Shown here piece after piece: positions 26,746 through 37,286 of a stretch of 64,000 nt of DNA (positions within the stretch are counted from its first letter, which is position 1; each line of letters starts with the position of its first letter). The notes under the pieces were generated by a model that worked only from the letters and a program-made list of their open reading frames with translations, was not told the origin of the DNA and did no database searches. The stretch spans positions 1,364,001 through 1,428,000 of the forward strand of contig NZ_CP092123.1 in NCBI RefSeq assembly GCF_022343685.1, in the 5' to 3' direction. The stretch is from Marinobacterium sediminicola. Its GTDB lineage: Bacteria > Pseudomonadota > Gammaproteobacteria > Pseudomonadales > Balneatricaceae. The position numbers and the translations under genes are program-made.

Positions 26746-28343
26746 AGAATATGCTGTTCCAAAGCCTGTTCGAGCTCTTCCGGTGTCATCGGCAGTTGTT
26801 CCTCCAGGCCCTGTGCCTGATAGTAATGACGCCAGCCCACGCAGCGATTTCTGCCTTCATCTTTTGCGCGATACAAAGCCATATCGGCCACTTTGAACAG
26901 GTTGTTCCAGCTCTTGTTGAGTTGGCGCGGGCTGTTCATGGGCGTGATGAGAAGGCCTATTGAGCAGGTCAGAGTTATGAGCCCCTCGACAAAACGCTTT
27001 TGCTCCGCTTGAGTGCGGATACGTTCGGCAATGATGCTGGCATCCTCTTCGCTGGCGACTTCACAGATGGCGATAAATTCCTCACCGCCAGCCCTGATCA
27101 GGAAGTCCTGGTCGCGACAGCAATGTTTCAGAAGCTGCGCAAACTCCCTCAGCACCTGATCGCCGGCATCATGTCCGTGGCAATCGTTGATCTGCTTGAA
27201 GTGATCGATGTCGATGTTCATCACCAGCAGGAAGTGCCCATTAGCCCAGTGGCTGTGCTTTTCCAGATTCTGGATCAGATAACGGCGATTGCCCAGACCG
27301 GTCAGTGGGTCTGTCAGGCTTTCATGCCGAAGCTGCTCTCGTTCGTTAAGAATCATTTCACGATCGGCTGAAAGGCGCCGGGCCATCTCTTTAAACGCTT
27401 CCGTGAGATTACCCAGCTCATCCTGACGAGGTTCAGGATCGAACGCTGTCAGGGAGTGATGACGACTGAAATGATGGACGGCGCGTTGCAGTTTAAGTAT
27501 CGGGGAAATCAGATAGTGCTGAAGCAGGAAATAGCTGGCGAATGTGCCGATGATGCCCAATACGAAAATGATACCCATCAGGTAATAGGTTGACGTCAGC
27601 GTCTGATCGAAAAAAGGCCGATCTCCTTGCAGTTGGATATGGAGCGAGCGGTTCTCTTCTCCGATCAGCGGCAGCCAGGCTTGACTGAGACTCTGGCTGT
27701 CTGAGGGAAACGTAATCTTCACCGTGCCGGGTTTGCGATTATCCAGCGTCAGTGAAACCTCCAGTGACACTATTTTCTCCAGCGTCTGCAGCAAGGAGTT
27801 GTCGACCAGACGGCCGAAAAACAGCATTCCCATTGAGGGTCCCGTGCCGTCGGTTTGCAGAATGGGGCTTGCCGATACCATCAGGACCTGGTCTTTCACT
27901 GTAACAAGACCACTGCCTCCATCAGCCAGGTGGGCCCGAATCGATGCGTGGTGAAGGCGTTCTGTGAGCGCTTCCCGGATTGTGTTGATCCTGTCCGATG
28001 TGTGCAGAGAAATCGCCTGCTGGTTACGTGTGAGCAGCAGGAAATCCATTGAGAGTTCGGACAGTGTGCCCTCTGCCAAAGAGGACTTGAGATAGTCGGG
28101 ATTGAGATCCTGAACGAAGGTGTAGGTTTCATCCCAGCGTCCCCAGTCAGTCGCCAGCTCACTGATGTGCTCAAGTTCACGCTTGATCGCTTCATCAACG
28201 TGCCGTAAATCCGCTTTCAGGCCATCGGTTTCGAGTGACTGTACTTTCGGAATGACAACCCAGTACTCAATCGCCCCAATGCCCAGGCCGAGGATAAACA
28301 CTAGAACCGAAAGGCTTGTGATAAGCCTTGATCTGATCTTCAT
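26727..28343 (-). CDS. Diguanylate cyclase with CHASE4 sensor and HAMP
   Basis: Membrane spans at about 8-28 and 250-272 bracket a periplasmic domain containing ATDWGRWDETY, the signature of CHASE4 sensors. A HAMP linker (SPILKLQRAVHHFSR) leads to a GGDEF domain. The active site is GGEEF at 419-423, with an intact RxxD inhibitory site (RDQD) at 410-413, so it should make c-di-GMP with product feedback. A tail of about 45 acidic and polar residues follows the GGDEF domain. It is transcribed alone, convergent with the aldehyde dehydrogenase gene. The signal is unknown. Confidence 0.92.
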   Translation of the reverse strand: MKIRSRLITSLSVLVFILGLGIGAIEYWVVIPKVQSLETDGLKADLRHVDEAIKRELEHISELATDWGRWDETYTFVQDLNPDYLKSSLAEGTLSELSMDFLLLTRNQQAISLHTSDRINTIREALTERLHHASIRAHLADGGSGLVTVKDQVLMVSASPILQTDGTGPSMGMLFFGRLVDNSLLQTLEKIVSLEVSLTLDNRKPGTVKITFPSDSQSLSQAWLPLIGEENRSLHIQLQGDRPFFDQTLTSTYYLMGIIFVLGIIGTFASYFLLQHYLISPILKLQRAVHHFSRHHSLTAFDPEPRQDELGNLTEAFKEMARRLSADREMILNEREQLRHESLTDPLTGLGNRRYLIQNLEKHSHWANGHFLLVMNIDIDHFKQINDCHGHDAGDQVLREFAQLLKHCCRDQDFLIRAGGEEFIAICEVASEEDASIIAERIRTQAEQKRFVEGLITLTCSIGLLITPMNSPRQLNKSWNNLFKVADMALYRAKDEGRNRCVGWRHYYQAQGLEEQLPMTPEELEQALEQHILAPVGL

Positions 28344-28622
28344 TTCAAAGTGTCGCTGTTTGGAATCACTTTGCTCATTTTGTACCTAAATCGATCGTTT
28401 GTGTAGTGTGCGAAGACAATTAAGCAGATCGGCAACATGGCCTTTACCCGCAAATGGCCTTTGAGCGTGAGTATGGAATAGGTTCGGGCACCCCGGAAGC
28501 AGCCCAGTGCAACAGTATAGAACCCGACAGAATTCTTGCTGCTGATCCCGACGGATGTGGTCTGAATGGAGTTTGATGGAAGGTGCCCAGAGACTTGACT
28601 TGCAGTATCCGGGCTTGACCGA
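28344..28622. other. Intergenic region between cyclase and LysR genes
   Basis: This 279-base stretch should hold the cyclase promoter on the minus strand and the end of the LysR transcript. I see no gene with a ribosome site and no convincing terminator; short GC-rich imperfect repeats around ATGGCCTTT/AAATGGCCTTT (28437-28460) are the only pattern. Confidence 0.4.
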
Positions 28623-29537
28623 TTAACTGGACAGGTGAACCAGTCGGCTCTGTACCCAGGGATGATCGCTCAATCGATCAGTCATGTGGTCCAGAAAGGC
28701 GCCTACGCGCGGGTTCAGATTACGGCGACTGGCGTACAGGGCGTTGATCTCCAGCGGTTCCAGGTTAAAGTCGCCCAGAACCCGGACAATGGTGCCGTTC
28801 TGCACCAGCTCGCTGCAAAACACTTCCGGAAGGCGACCGATACCGTATCCCTGAAGAATCATTTCACGGACGAAGCTCAGGCTATTGGTGCGCAAACGTC
28901 CTCCCATGGAGACCGGTTCCTGGTTATTCCAGTTGATGAAACGCAGGTGATCAAAGGGTTTGAGCAAGGTGATGCACTGGTGCTGCGCCAGCTCTGCCGG
29001 TGTCTGTGGCATGCCGTGCTTTTCGATGTAGTCCGGGGTGGCGAAAAGCCCACGGTGCAGACCGGCAACATGGCGCGCGATCAGGCTGGAGTTGGGCAGC
29101 GGGCCAAGCCGAAGGGTCAGGTCGACGCCTTCTTCGATCAGATCGACCGTTCGAGTGCTCAGCTCCACATCCACTTCGATGCGGGGGTAGGTTTCCATGA
29201 AGCTGGAGATTACTTCGTTCATCATGAACACGCCAATCTCAGTCGGCATGGTCAGGCGCAAGCGGCCGCGAAGTTCGGTTCTGGATGCGCTGATATCATC
29301 CTGAACAGCTTCAAGGTCGTCCACCAGCGGCTGCGCACGCGAGAAGAGTTCTTCACCTTCCGGCGTGAGCTTTAGCTTGCGGGTAGTCCGCTGAATCAGC
29401 CGGATGCCAAGGGTATCTTCCAGTTGGGCGATACGGCGGCTGATGGTGGATTTTTGCACGTTGAGGCTTTCAGCCGCGGCGGTAAAACTGCCGGTTTCAA
29501 CCACGCGGATAAACAGGCTCAGGTCGTTAAGGTTCAT
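28623..29537 (-). CDS. LysR-family transcriptional regulator
   Basis: The N-terminal pattern LSLFIRVVETGSFTAAAESLNVQKSTISRRIAQLE is the LysR helix-turn-helix, and the effector domain begins GRLRLTMPTEIG, typical of the large CrgA/PA-type subgroup that often controls oxidoreductase or efflux genes. Length 304 is normal. It starts 33 bases after the stop of the sufS-sufE fusion gene on the same strand, so it may be transcribed with that operon. No divergent target gene is present, and the regulon is unknown. Confidence 0.92.
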   Translation of the reverse strand: MNLNDLSLFIRVVETGSFTAAAESLNVQKSTISRRIAQLEDTLGIRLIQRTTRKLKLTPEGEELFSRAQPLVDDLEAVQDDISASRTELRGRLRLTMPTEIGVFMMNEVISSFMETYPRIEVDVELSTRTVDLIEEGVDLTLRLGPLPNSSLIARHVAGLHRGLFATPDYIEKHGMPQTPAELAQHQCITLLKPFDHLRFINWNNQEPVSMGGRLRTNSLSFVREMILQGYGIGRLPEVFCSELVQNGTIVRVLGDFNLEPLEINALYASRRNLNPRVGAFLDHMTDRLSDHPWVQSRLVHLSS

Positions 29538-29570
29538 TGAATACTCCAGAACTGGTCGGCGGCGCCAGTC

Positions 29571-31229
29571 TTACTCGTCCTGTTGGCGTGCAAAGTCCTG
29601 CAAACCACGGATTATTGCCAGCAATCCATTGCCCCGAGACGGGCTCAGGTGACGCTGAATATCGAGTTGGCTCAGTGTTTCTTCCAGATCAGTCGCCAGC
29701 ATCTGTTCGGGTGTCAGGCCGTTGACCTGATCGAGCAACAACGTCAGCAGGGCACGTAAAATACGTGCATCCGCGTCGGCTCGACAGTTCAAAAGGCCAT
29801 TGGCATCCAGCTCGGTGATGAGCCAAACCCGAGATTCACAGCCCGGCAGCAGGAAGCGGTCCTGCTTGAGGGCGTGGGGCAAGGGAGGTGCGGCTTGCCC
29901 CAGTTGCATCAGGGACTGATAGCGACTGGTCCAGTTTGTTGCGGAGTATACGCTTTTTAAGGCATTTTGGTAGCTGGTTTGTTCCAATTTTGCAACGGGC
30001 AGGATGCTTTTCTGGCTCTGAACCAACTGCTCCAGAGCCTGAGCAAGTTGTTCTGCTTCCTGGAAGGTGTTGTAGAAGGCAAAGGAAGCCCTCAGAGTGC
30101 CGGGCAGGCCCAATGACTGCATCAACGGCATGGCGCAATGATGGCCTGCACGGACGGCTATGCCCTGACGGTCGAGCCAGTGGGCAACGTCCTGCTGGTG
30201 AAATCCATCGAGCTCAAAGGACAGCAGGCTTACCCGCTGGCTTCCGGACGCCACAGGCCTGAAGCCCGCAATCTGGCGGCAGCCTTCAAGTGCGTGCTTA
30301 AGCAGGGACTGCTCGTAGGCTTCCATGGCCTGTCGATCCTGGCTGCCGAGGTAATCGATGGCGGCAGCCAAACCGATGGCGCCGGAGATGTCAGGTGTGC
30401 CGGCTTCGAACTTGAATGGCAGTCCTGCATAGCGGGTACTGTCAAAGCTGACATGTTCGATCATCTCGCCGCCACCCTGCCAGGGGGGCATGGCTTCCAG
30501 CAGCTCACGGCGACCCCAAAGTGCGCCGATACCGGTAGGGCCAAACACCTTGTGGCCGGAGAAAGCATAGAAATCACACCCCATTGCCTCGAGAGATACA
30601 TCGAAGTGGGGCAGAGCCTGGGCACCATCGACCAGCACCGTAGCACCGGCCGATTTAGCCTCACGGCATAGGGTCTCGACCGGGTAGATGGTACCCAGTG
30701 CGTTGGATACATGAGCGAGCGCAACCAGTACAGGTCGTTGTTCAAGCAGCCGGTGATAGGCGTTGAGATCAATATCGCCATCGGCCTGGAGCGGAATGAT
30801 CTCAATGTGAGCGCCGGTGGCCGCTGCCAGCATCTGCCAGGGCACGATGTTGGCGTGGTGAGCGCTTTGCATCAGCAGTATGAGGTCACCCCGTTGCAGA
30901 TGCTGGCGCCCCCAGCTTTGTGCCACCAGATTGATCGCCTCAGTGGTGCCGCGCGTCCAGATCAAAGTGGCGCTGTCATCTATACCCAGCCAGCGGGCTA
31001 CCTTTTCACGGGCCAGTTCGAAGGCTGCTGTTGCCTGCATCGAAAGGGCGTGACTGCCACGATGCACGTTGGCGTTGGCCGTTTTGTAAAAACGGTTGAC
31101 GGCATCAATCACGGGTCGTGGCTTTTGGGTGGTCGCAGCATTGTCCAGATACACCAGCGGCTGTCCATGCACGTGCATGGACAGCAGCGGGAAGTCACGC
31201 CGCCAACGTTTGGGATCGTTCTGGCTCAC
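29571..31229 (-). CDS. SufS-SufE fusion: cysteine desulfurase with its sulphur acceptor
   Basis: Residues 1-405 are a group II cysteine desulfurase: RGTTEAINLVAQSWG, PLP lysine Lys227 in SGHKVFGPTG, and sulphur-loading Cys365 in RAGHHCAMP, matching the positions in E. coli SufS. Residues about 415-552 are a SufE domain with acceptor Cys464 in LLPGCESRVWL. In most bacteria these are two proteins, and the fusion would pass persulphide from Cys365 to Cys464 within one chain. The start is GTG 31229 in a four-base overlap with the upstream DUF2069 gene. No sufBCD genes are in the window, so the final sulphur user is unclear. Confidence 0.93.
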   Translation of the reverse strand: MSQNDPKRWRRDFPLLSMHVHGQPLVYLDNAATTQKPRPVIDAVNRFYKTANANVHRGSHALSMQATAAFELAREKVARWLGIDDSATLIWTRGTTEAINLVAQSWGRQHLQRGDLILLMQSAHHANIVPWQMLAAATGAHIEIIPLQADGDIDLNAYHRLLEQRPVLVALAHVSNALGTIYPVETLCREAKSAGATVLVDGAQALPHFDVSLEAMGCDFYAFSGHKVFGPTGIGALWGRRELLEAMPPWQGGGEMIEHVSFDSTRYAGLPFKFEAGTPDISGAIGLAAAIDYLGSQDRQAMEAYEQSLLKHALEGCRQIAGFRPVASGSQRVSLLSFELDGFHQQDVAHWLDRQGIAVRAGHHCAMPLMQSLGLPGTLRASFAFYNTFQEAEQLAQALEQLVQSQKSILPVAKLEQTSYQNALKSVYSATNWTSRYQSLMQLGQAAPPLPHALKQDRFLLPGCESRVWLITELDANGLLNCRADADARILRALLTLLLDQVNGLTPEQMLATDLEETLSQLDIQRHLSPSRGNGLLAIIRGLQDFARQQDE

Positions 31230-31614
31230 GCATCAGTACCCGTGGATTGAGCGCGATCCAGTTGGCTGCGCCAGCGGGCATAGAGCATGGCCGACGTGAA
31301 CAGCGTGACCAGCAGCGCGCAGTCAATCAGGCCTAGCCAGCGGGTAGGCGGCGGCAGCATGGCCGCGATTACCGCTTCCAGAAAGTAGAGCAAGAGTACG
31401 AAACAGAGCCATGCATGACCACGCGGCTTGCCCTTGATCACCACGGGCGCAAAGGCCAGCAACGGCAGCAGATGGACCAGCCAGATGACCCACGGGTTGT
31501 CGCCCTGGGACGGAGCTAGCCAGAGATACCAGAGACTGAACAACAACAGCAGGCCGAAATAGCTGAACAGCACCAGTGCACGGCTGAGATGTGTTTTGGC
31601 AGCCAGAGATTGCA

Positions 31615-31615
<1 letters not shown>
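31226..31615 (-). CDS. DUF2069 inner-membrane protein
   Basis: This 129-residue protein has four membrane spans, with the order LFSYFGLLLLFSLWY, WVIWLVHLLPLLAF, HAWLCFVLLLYFLEAVIAAM and LGLIDCALLVTLFTSAML, which fits the DUF2069 family. Members are usually found next to wrbA/arsC-type genes, as here. ATG 31615 overlaps the stop of the WrbA-like gene by one base, and its own stop overlaps the sufS-sufE start by four, so translation is coupled throughout. The function of the family is unknown. Confidence 0.82.
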
Positions 31616-32570
<955 letters not shown>

Positions 32571-32652
32571 GAGTGCTCCGTTTGAGGCTTTCATTAGGCT
32601 GATGAGCGCCCTATTGTATAAGGCAGAGCATTGATTAGTTAAGTGAGAGTGT

Positions 32653-33894
32653 ATGCAGAAAGGAAGCCTGCCAGCGGTGCTGGTGTTTCTTCGTGCGCTG
32701 GCGCGTCAGTATCAGACCAATCAGGGTGTCCTCAACGCTGCGGCACTGACCTACACCACCCTGTTTGCGGTTGTTCCGCTGATGACGGTGTCCTACTCCA
32801 TGCTGGCGGCAGTGCCGAATTTTCGTGGCGTGGGTGAGCAGGTCCAGGGCTGGATCTTTGAGAACTTCGTCCCCGCCACCGGGATGGTCGTGCAGGAGTA
32901 TCTGAGTACCTTCGCCAGCCAGGCGCAGAAGCTGACGGTCATTGGTATCGTGTTTCTCGTGATCACGTCGATCATGATGATGAAAAACATCGAGGCCGCC
33001 TTTAACCGCATCTGGCGTGTAACCGAGCCGCGCAAGGGCTTGTCGAGCTTTCTGCTGTACTGGGCCGTGCTGAGCCTGGGGCCGATTCTGATCGGTCTGG
33101 GCTTATTGCTGACCTCTTATATTGCCAGCCTGCCGTTCATCTCCAGCGCCACTGAGGTCGTGGGGCGCGCTCGGTTGCTATCGCTGTTGCCGCCGCTGTT
33201 TTCGGCGCTCGCATTCATGCTGCTCTATGCTGCAGTGCCTAACTGCAGAGTGCCGCTACGCAATGCGGCGATTGGTGGCGTGTTCGCGGCGGTCCTGTTT
33301 GAATTGGCCAAGCGTGGCTTTGCTCTGTTCGTTACCCAATTCCCGTCCTATGAGCTGATTTACGGCGCCTTTGCGGCTGTGCCCATGTTTCTGGTATGGA
33401 TTTTCATCAGCTGGACCATCATTCTGCTCGGTGCGGAGTTGACCCGTCTGCTGACGGTGTCTCACGTCAGCAAATACCGCACCCATGAACCGCATCTGTA
33501 TACCGTGTTGGCGGTGCTGCAGCGACTTTGGGTCGCGCAGCAGGAGGGTGAACCGGTGCCCGATCGTGTGTTGTTGCAGGAGATTCCGGGGCTCGACCAG
33601 GGGCGTTGGGACGACTACGTACAGCTGTTGATGGATGCCGGACTTATCCGGCGCACGGAGGGCGGCCAATATCTGCTCAGTCGTGATTTGAGCCGTTATA
33701 CTCTGCTGCAACTGCAGCGCGAAATGCCTTGGCCTCTGCCAGACCCGCTGCCCGACAGGGAAGAGCCCTGGCAGCAGGAATTGCACAGCCGCCTGCAGAT
33801 GTTGCAACGCCAGCGTGGCGTGGTACTCAATATCACTTTGCAGGATCTTTATCGACGGGGGCATATACCGACCCTCGAACAGATTCAGGATTAA
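32653..33894 (+). CDS. YihY-family inner-membrane protein
   Basis: Six membrane spans and the pattern AALTYTTLFAVVPLMTVSYSML, MMKNIEAAFNRIWRV, and YGAFAAVPMFLVWIFISWTIILLGAEL mark the YihY (formerly RNase BN-like) family. Residues about 290-413 form a cytoplasmic domain with a winged-helix look (DDYVQLLMDAGLIRRTEGGQYLL), common in the long gammaproteobacterial members. The transport or lipid role of the family is unsettled. The gene is divergent from arsC, and the acylphosphatase gene begins two bases after its stop. Confidence 0.9.
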   Translation: MQKGSLPAVLVFLRALARQYQTNQGVLNAAALTYTTLFAVVPLMTVSYSMLAAVPNFRGVGEQVQGWIFENFVPATGMVVQEYLSTFASQAQKLTVIGIVFLVITSIMMMKNIEAAFNRIWRVTEPRKGLSSFLLYWAVLSLGPILIGLGLLLTSYIASLPFISSATEVVGRARLLSLLPPLFSALAFMLLYAAVPNCRVPLRNAAIGGVFAAVLFELAKRGFALFVTQFPSYELIYGAFAAVPMFLVWIFISWTIILLGAELTRLLTVSHVSKYRTHEPHLYTVLAVLQRLWVAQQEGEPVPDRVLLQEIPGLDQGRWDDYVQLLMDAGLIRRTEGGQYLLSRDLSRYTLLQLQREMPWPLPDPLPDREEPWQQELHSRLQMLQRQRGVVLNITLQDLYRRGHIPTLEQIQD

Positions 33895-33896
33895 CA

Positions 33897-34175
33897 ATGG
33901 CGAAGATCTGTGTTCATGCTTTGGTTAGCGGACGGGTCCAGGGGGTCTGGTTCCGTCATTTCACGCGCGAACAGGCTGAAGCCAATGCCCTTACCGGCTG
34001 GGTGCGCAACCTGCCGGATGGTCGGGTGGAGGCACTGCTCTGCGGCGAAGAGAAAGCGGTACGTCATGTGGAAGCATGGCTCAATCAAGGCCCGGAGCTG
34101 GCTAACGTGGCCGAAGTCGCTTCAACGGATGCCGAATATGATGAAGCTCTGACGAGTTTCAAAATCATTGATTGA
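33897..34175 (+). CDS. Acylphosphatase
   Basis: This 92-residue enzyme hydrolyses carboxyl-phosphate bonds. The phosphate-cradle signature [12 protein letters not shown] contains catalytic Arg20, and Asn38 in [12 protein letters not shown] is the second active-site residue. The start at 33897 aligns with family members; a longer frame to 33729 is the out-of-frame shadow of the yihY end. The gene follows yihY by two bases and overlaps the convergent trpI gene by 11 bases at its 3' end. The biological substrate is not known for the family. Confidence 0.94.
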   Translation: MAKICVHALVSGRVQGVWFRHFTREQAEANALTGWVRNLPDGRVEALLCGEEKAVRHVEAWLNQGPELANVAEVASTDAEYDEALTSFKIID

Positions 34176-35043
34176 GCATGTGTCTGAGCCACTCCGCCAG
34201 CTGTCGTGCACGCGGGTCCTGTGCCGTTTGCGGCAACCAGAGTGACAGCAGCGCATCGGTTTCGATAAATCCCCAAGGGGCGATCAGTCGTCCCGCTCGA
34301 AGGTCTTCTTCCACCAGATAGGCGGGAGCAATGGCAACACCCAGTCCGACCAGTGCGGCTTCCAGCATGTAGTTCAGGTGCTCGAACGATTGCGCGATCC
34401 TGAGTGATGCCGGTTCCAGGTTCTGCTGGTGACACCATTGTGGCCAGGCCTGTGGGCGCGAGAGTGTCTCCAGCAGTGGCAGTTGCAATAATGTGGTGGG
34501 TGTTGCCGGGTCGGCGTCAGACAGCAAGTCGGGACGCAGCACCGGCCCGATCCGTTCAGGCGCCAGTTCGATAACCTGGCTGTTGGTTGGCCAGGGTGGG
34601 GTGGCAAAGCGCAGGGCTGCATCCACGCCGGGGCGCAGAGGCTGATCTTCATCAGAGGCTGTCAGGTGCAGTTCCAGTTCAGGGCAGTCCCGTTTGAGCT
34701 GGTCCAGTCGCGGAATAAACCAGCGAGCCAGAAAACTGCCGGAGCATCCCAGCACAAAAGGGGCTCCTTCTGCTTCACGCCGCAGCTGGTCACAGGTCTG
34801 TTCAAGCTGCGAGAAAACCTGTTGTGTCGTGTTGGCCAGGCGAATGCCGGCCGTGGTCAGGCGAACACCTCTGCCTGCCCGCTCGAACAACACCACTCCA
34901 AGCTGTTCCTCGAGTTGACGAATCTGCCGGCTGACAGCACCATGCGTGACATGGAGCTGCTGTGCAGCAGCTGTCATGCTGAGTGTACGGGCGGTCGAAT
35001 CAAAAGCGCGCAGCGCGTTCAAAGAGGGCAAGGAGGAAGTCAT
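34165..35043 (-). CDS. trpI: Tryptophan operon activator TrpI (LysR family)
   Basis: The LysR helix-turn-helix reads [37 protein letters not shown] in pattern, matching the GcvA/TrpI subgroup. The gene is divergent from trpBA across 103 bases, exactly as trpI in Pseudomonas, where the protein activates trpBA when bound to indoleglycerol phosphate. The effector domain ([20 protein letters not shown]) also fits. Length is 292 residues. A pair of inverted 11-base sequences in the shared promoter region is a candidate binding site. The symbol rests on synteny and general family look. Confidence 0.88.
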   Translation of the reverse strand: MTSSLPSLNALRAFDSTARTLSMTAAAQQLHVTHGAVSRQIRQLEEQLGVVLFERAGRGVRLTTAGIRLANTTQQVFSQLEQTCDQLRREAEGAPFVLGCSGSFLARWFIPRLDQLKRDCPELELHLTASDEDQPLRPGVDAALRFATPPWPTNSQVIELAPERIGPVLRPDLLSDADPATPTTLLQLPLLETLSRPQAWPQWCHQQNLEPASLRIAQSFEHLNYMLEAALVGLGVAIAPAYLVEEDLRAGRLIAPWGFIETDALLSLWLPQTAQDPRARQLAEWLRHMLNQ

Positions 35044-35062
35044 TAGTTGTTACTTTTTCTCA

Positions 35063-35114
35063 CAGTTTAGTGCGATTTTATCGTTTTTTTCCCGGTCGTG
35101 CATGCACTAGACTG
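35063..35114. promoter_or_regulatory. Inverted 11-bp repeat in the trpI-trpB intergenic region
   Basis: CAGTTTAGTGC (35063-35073) and GCACTAGACTG (35104-35114) are inverted copies with one mismatch, 30 bases apart, between the two divergent starts. GTTTAGT and ACTAAAC (35121-35127) repeat the core again. This fits two LysR-dimer sites for TrpI, but no footprint data are at hand. Confidence 0.5.
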
Positions 35115-35146
35115 TGTTCAACTAAACGAATGATGGAGTCGCAATC

Positions 35147-36361
35147 ATGAGTACCAACACTTCCCTGCGACAGGGTCCCGATGCCAGCGGTTTCTTTGGC
35201 CGTTTTGGCGGGCGCTTTGTCGCTGAAACACTGATGCCCCTGATTCTCGACCTCCAGGCCGAGTATGAGAAGGCCAAGCAGGACCCCGAATTCCATGCGG
35301 AACTGGAAAAGCTGCAGAAGGACTACGTCGGTCGCCAGACACCGCTTTACCTGGCCGAACGTCTGACTGAAGCGCTTGGCGGTGCCAAGATCTATTTGAA
35401 GCGTGAAGACCTGAACCATACAGGCGCACACAAGATCAACAACTGCCTGGGTCAGATCCTGCTGGCCAAGCGCATGGGCAAGAAGCGCATCATCGCTGAA
35501 ACCGGTGCCGGCATGCACGGTGTGGCGACTGCGACCGTTGCGGCGCGCTTTGGCATGGAATGCGTGATTTACATGGGCAGTACTGACATCCATCGTCAGC
35601 AGCCCAATGTGCAGCGGATGAAGCTGCTGGGTGCCGAAGTCATTCCGGTGACCAGCGGTACCGGCACCCTGAAAGATGCCATGAACGAGGCCCTGCGTGA
35701 TTGGGTAACCAACGTCGACAATACCTTCTATATCATCGGTACCGTTGCCGGTCCTCATCCCTACCCGGCGCTGGTGCGAGACTTCCAGTCTGTGATCGGT
35801 GAGGAAACCAAGGCCCAGCTGATGGAGAAAGAGGGGCGTCTGCCGGACACGCTGGTGGCCTGTATCGGCGGTGGTTCAAATGCCATGGGCCTGTTCCATC
35901 CGTTCCTGGATGACGAATCCGTGCGGATGATCGGTGTCGAAGCCGGTGGCGAAGGTCTCGACAAGCGACACGCGGCCAGTCTGAAAGGCGGGGAGCCGGG
36001 CGTATTGCACGGTAACCGAACTTTCCTGCTGCAGTCTGAAGATGGCCAGATTCAGGATGCTCATTCCATCTCGGCCGGTCTGGATTACCCCGGTATCGGG
36101 CCTGAGCATGCCTGGTTGCATGATATTCAGCGCGTCGAATACGTTGCCGTAACCGATGAGGAAGCGCTGGAAGGCTTCAAGGCGCTGTGCAAATACGAAG
36201 GCATCATTCCGGCGCTGGAATCGTCCCATGCCATCGCGCATGTACTGAAACTGGCCCCGACACTGCCCAAGGATCACATCATCGTGGTCAACCTGAGTGG
36301 CCGTGGTGACAAGGACATGGTAACCGTAACCGAACATCTGGCGGCCGAACTGGCGAAATAA
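35147..36361 (+). CDS. trpB: Tryptophan synthase beta chain
   Basis: TrpB joins indole and serine using PLP. The PLP lysine lies in [13 protein letters not shown], the phosphate cup is GGGSNAMG near residue 237, and the [15 protein letters not shown] start, [12 protein letters not shown] and GRGDKDM are family hallmarks. It has 404 residues, as in Pseudomonas. GGAG upstream supports ATG 35147. It is followed by trpA after ten bases, with the expected TrpI gene upstream, so indole channelling in an alpha2-beta2 complex is expected. The other trp genes are elsewhere. Confidence 0.98.
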   Translation: MSTNTSLRQGPDASGFFGRFGGRFVAETLMPLILDLQAEYEKAKQDPEFHAELEKLQKDYVGRQTPLYLAERLTEALGGAKIYLKREDLNHTGAHKINNCLGQILLAKRMGKKRIIAETGAGMHGVATATVAARFGMECVIYMGSTDIHRQQPNVQRMKLLGAEVIPVTSGTGTLKDAMNEALRDWVTNVDNTFYIIGTVAGPHPYPALVRDFQSVIGEETKAQLMEKEGRLPDTLVACIGGGSNAMGLFHPFLDDESVRMIGVEAGGEGLDKRHAASLKGGEPGVLHGNRTFLLQSEDGQIQDAHSISAGLDYPGIGPEHAWLHDIQRVEYVAVTDEEALEGFKALCKYEGIIPALESSHAIAHVLKLAPTLPKDHIIVVNLSGRGDKDMVTVTEHLAAELAK

Positions 36362-36371
36362 GGGGATAGCA

Positions 36372-37193
36372 ATGACAGCAAGCATGAGTCGTATGGAGCG
36401 CCGTTTTGCCGCGCTGAAAGAGGAAAACCGTGCTGCCCTGGTGACCTTCGTGACCGCGGGCGACCCTGACTATGACAACAGCCTGAATACGCTGCTGGGC
36501 CTTCCCGCTGCCGGTGCCGATGTCATCGAGCTGGGCATGCCGTTTACTGACCCCATGGCGGATGGCGCGGCTATTCAGCTGGGGAGCCAGCGTGCGTTGA
36601 ACAACGGCCAGAACATGGTCAAGACTCTGCAGATGGTGTGTGAGCTGCGCAAACAGGATCAGGACACGCCACTGGTGTTGATGGGCTACTACAATCCGGT
36701 GTACCGCTACGGTGTCGACAAGTTCCTGCAGGAAGCGGCTGAAGCCGGGGTGGATGGTTTGATCGTGGTGGACCTGCCGCCTGAACATGATGACGAGCTG
36801 TGCATTCCGGCGCGTGAAGTCGGCATCCATTTCATCCGACTGGCCACGCCGACCACTGATGCACGGCGCTTGCCCGGTGTGCTAAACAACACCTCCGGCT
36901 TCCTCTATTACGTGTCCAGCACGGGGGTTACCGGTGCCGCTGCGCCGACCCCGGAGAAGGTGCAGGCCGAGGTGGAAGCGATTCGTGCCCATACGGACAT
37001 CCCGATTGGTGTTGGTTTCGGCATTCGTACTCCCGAGCAGGCGGCACGCATTGCCCGCTTTGCCGACGGGGTTGTCGTGGGTTCTGCGCTGGTCGATTGC
37101 ATCGCCAATGCTGAATCGCCTGCTGCTGGCACTGAAGCGGTGCTGGCTCTGACTCGTGATCTGGCAGCATCAATACGTACCGCCCGCCAATAG
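36372..37193 (+). CDS. trpA: Tryptophan synthase alpha chain
   Basis: TrpA splits indoleglycerol phosphate into indole and glyceraldehyde 3-phosphate. The TIM barrel has the catalytic glutamate in [15 protein letters not shown] and the catalytic aspartate in [13 protein letters not shown]; the phosphate-binding loops are [11 protein letters not shown] and GIRTPEQA. Its 273 residues are of family length. It is second in the trpBA operon. Confidence 0.97.
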   Translation: MTASMSRMERRFAALKEENRAALVTFVTAGDPDYDNSLNTLLGLPAAGADVIELGMPFTDPMADGAAIQLGSQRALNNGQNMVKTLQMVCELRKQDQDTPLVLMGYYNPVYRYGVDKFLQEAAEAGVDGLIVVDLPPEHDDELCIPAREVGIHFIRLATPTTDARRLPGVLNNTSGFLYYVSSTGVTGAAAPTPEKVQAEVEAIRAHTDIPIGVGFGIRTPEQAARIARFADGVVVGSALVDCIANAESPAAGTEAVLALTRDLAASIRTARQ

Positions 37194-37203
37194 TGTTTCG
37201 CCT

Positions 37204-37227
37204 GCCGGGTAGCCCTTGCTGCCCGGC
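37204..37227. terminator. Hairpin after trpA
   Basis: Ten-base arms GCCGGGTAGC and GCTGCCCGGC pair (one G-T) around a four-base loop, 11 bases after the trpA stop. What follows (CCTTCCTGT) is only mildly T-rich, so it may be a weak terminator. It lies beyond the end of the convergent exporter gene. Confidence 0.4.
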
Positions 37228-37286
37228 CCTTCCTGTGTACCCCCGGTATTATGTCAATCAAGGATGCCTCGAAAGGCACTTGATGA

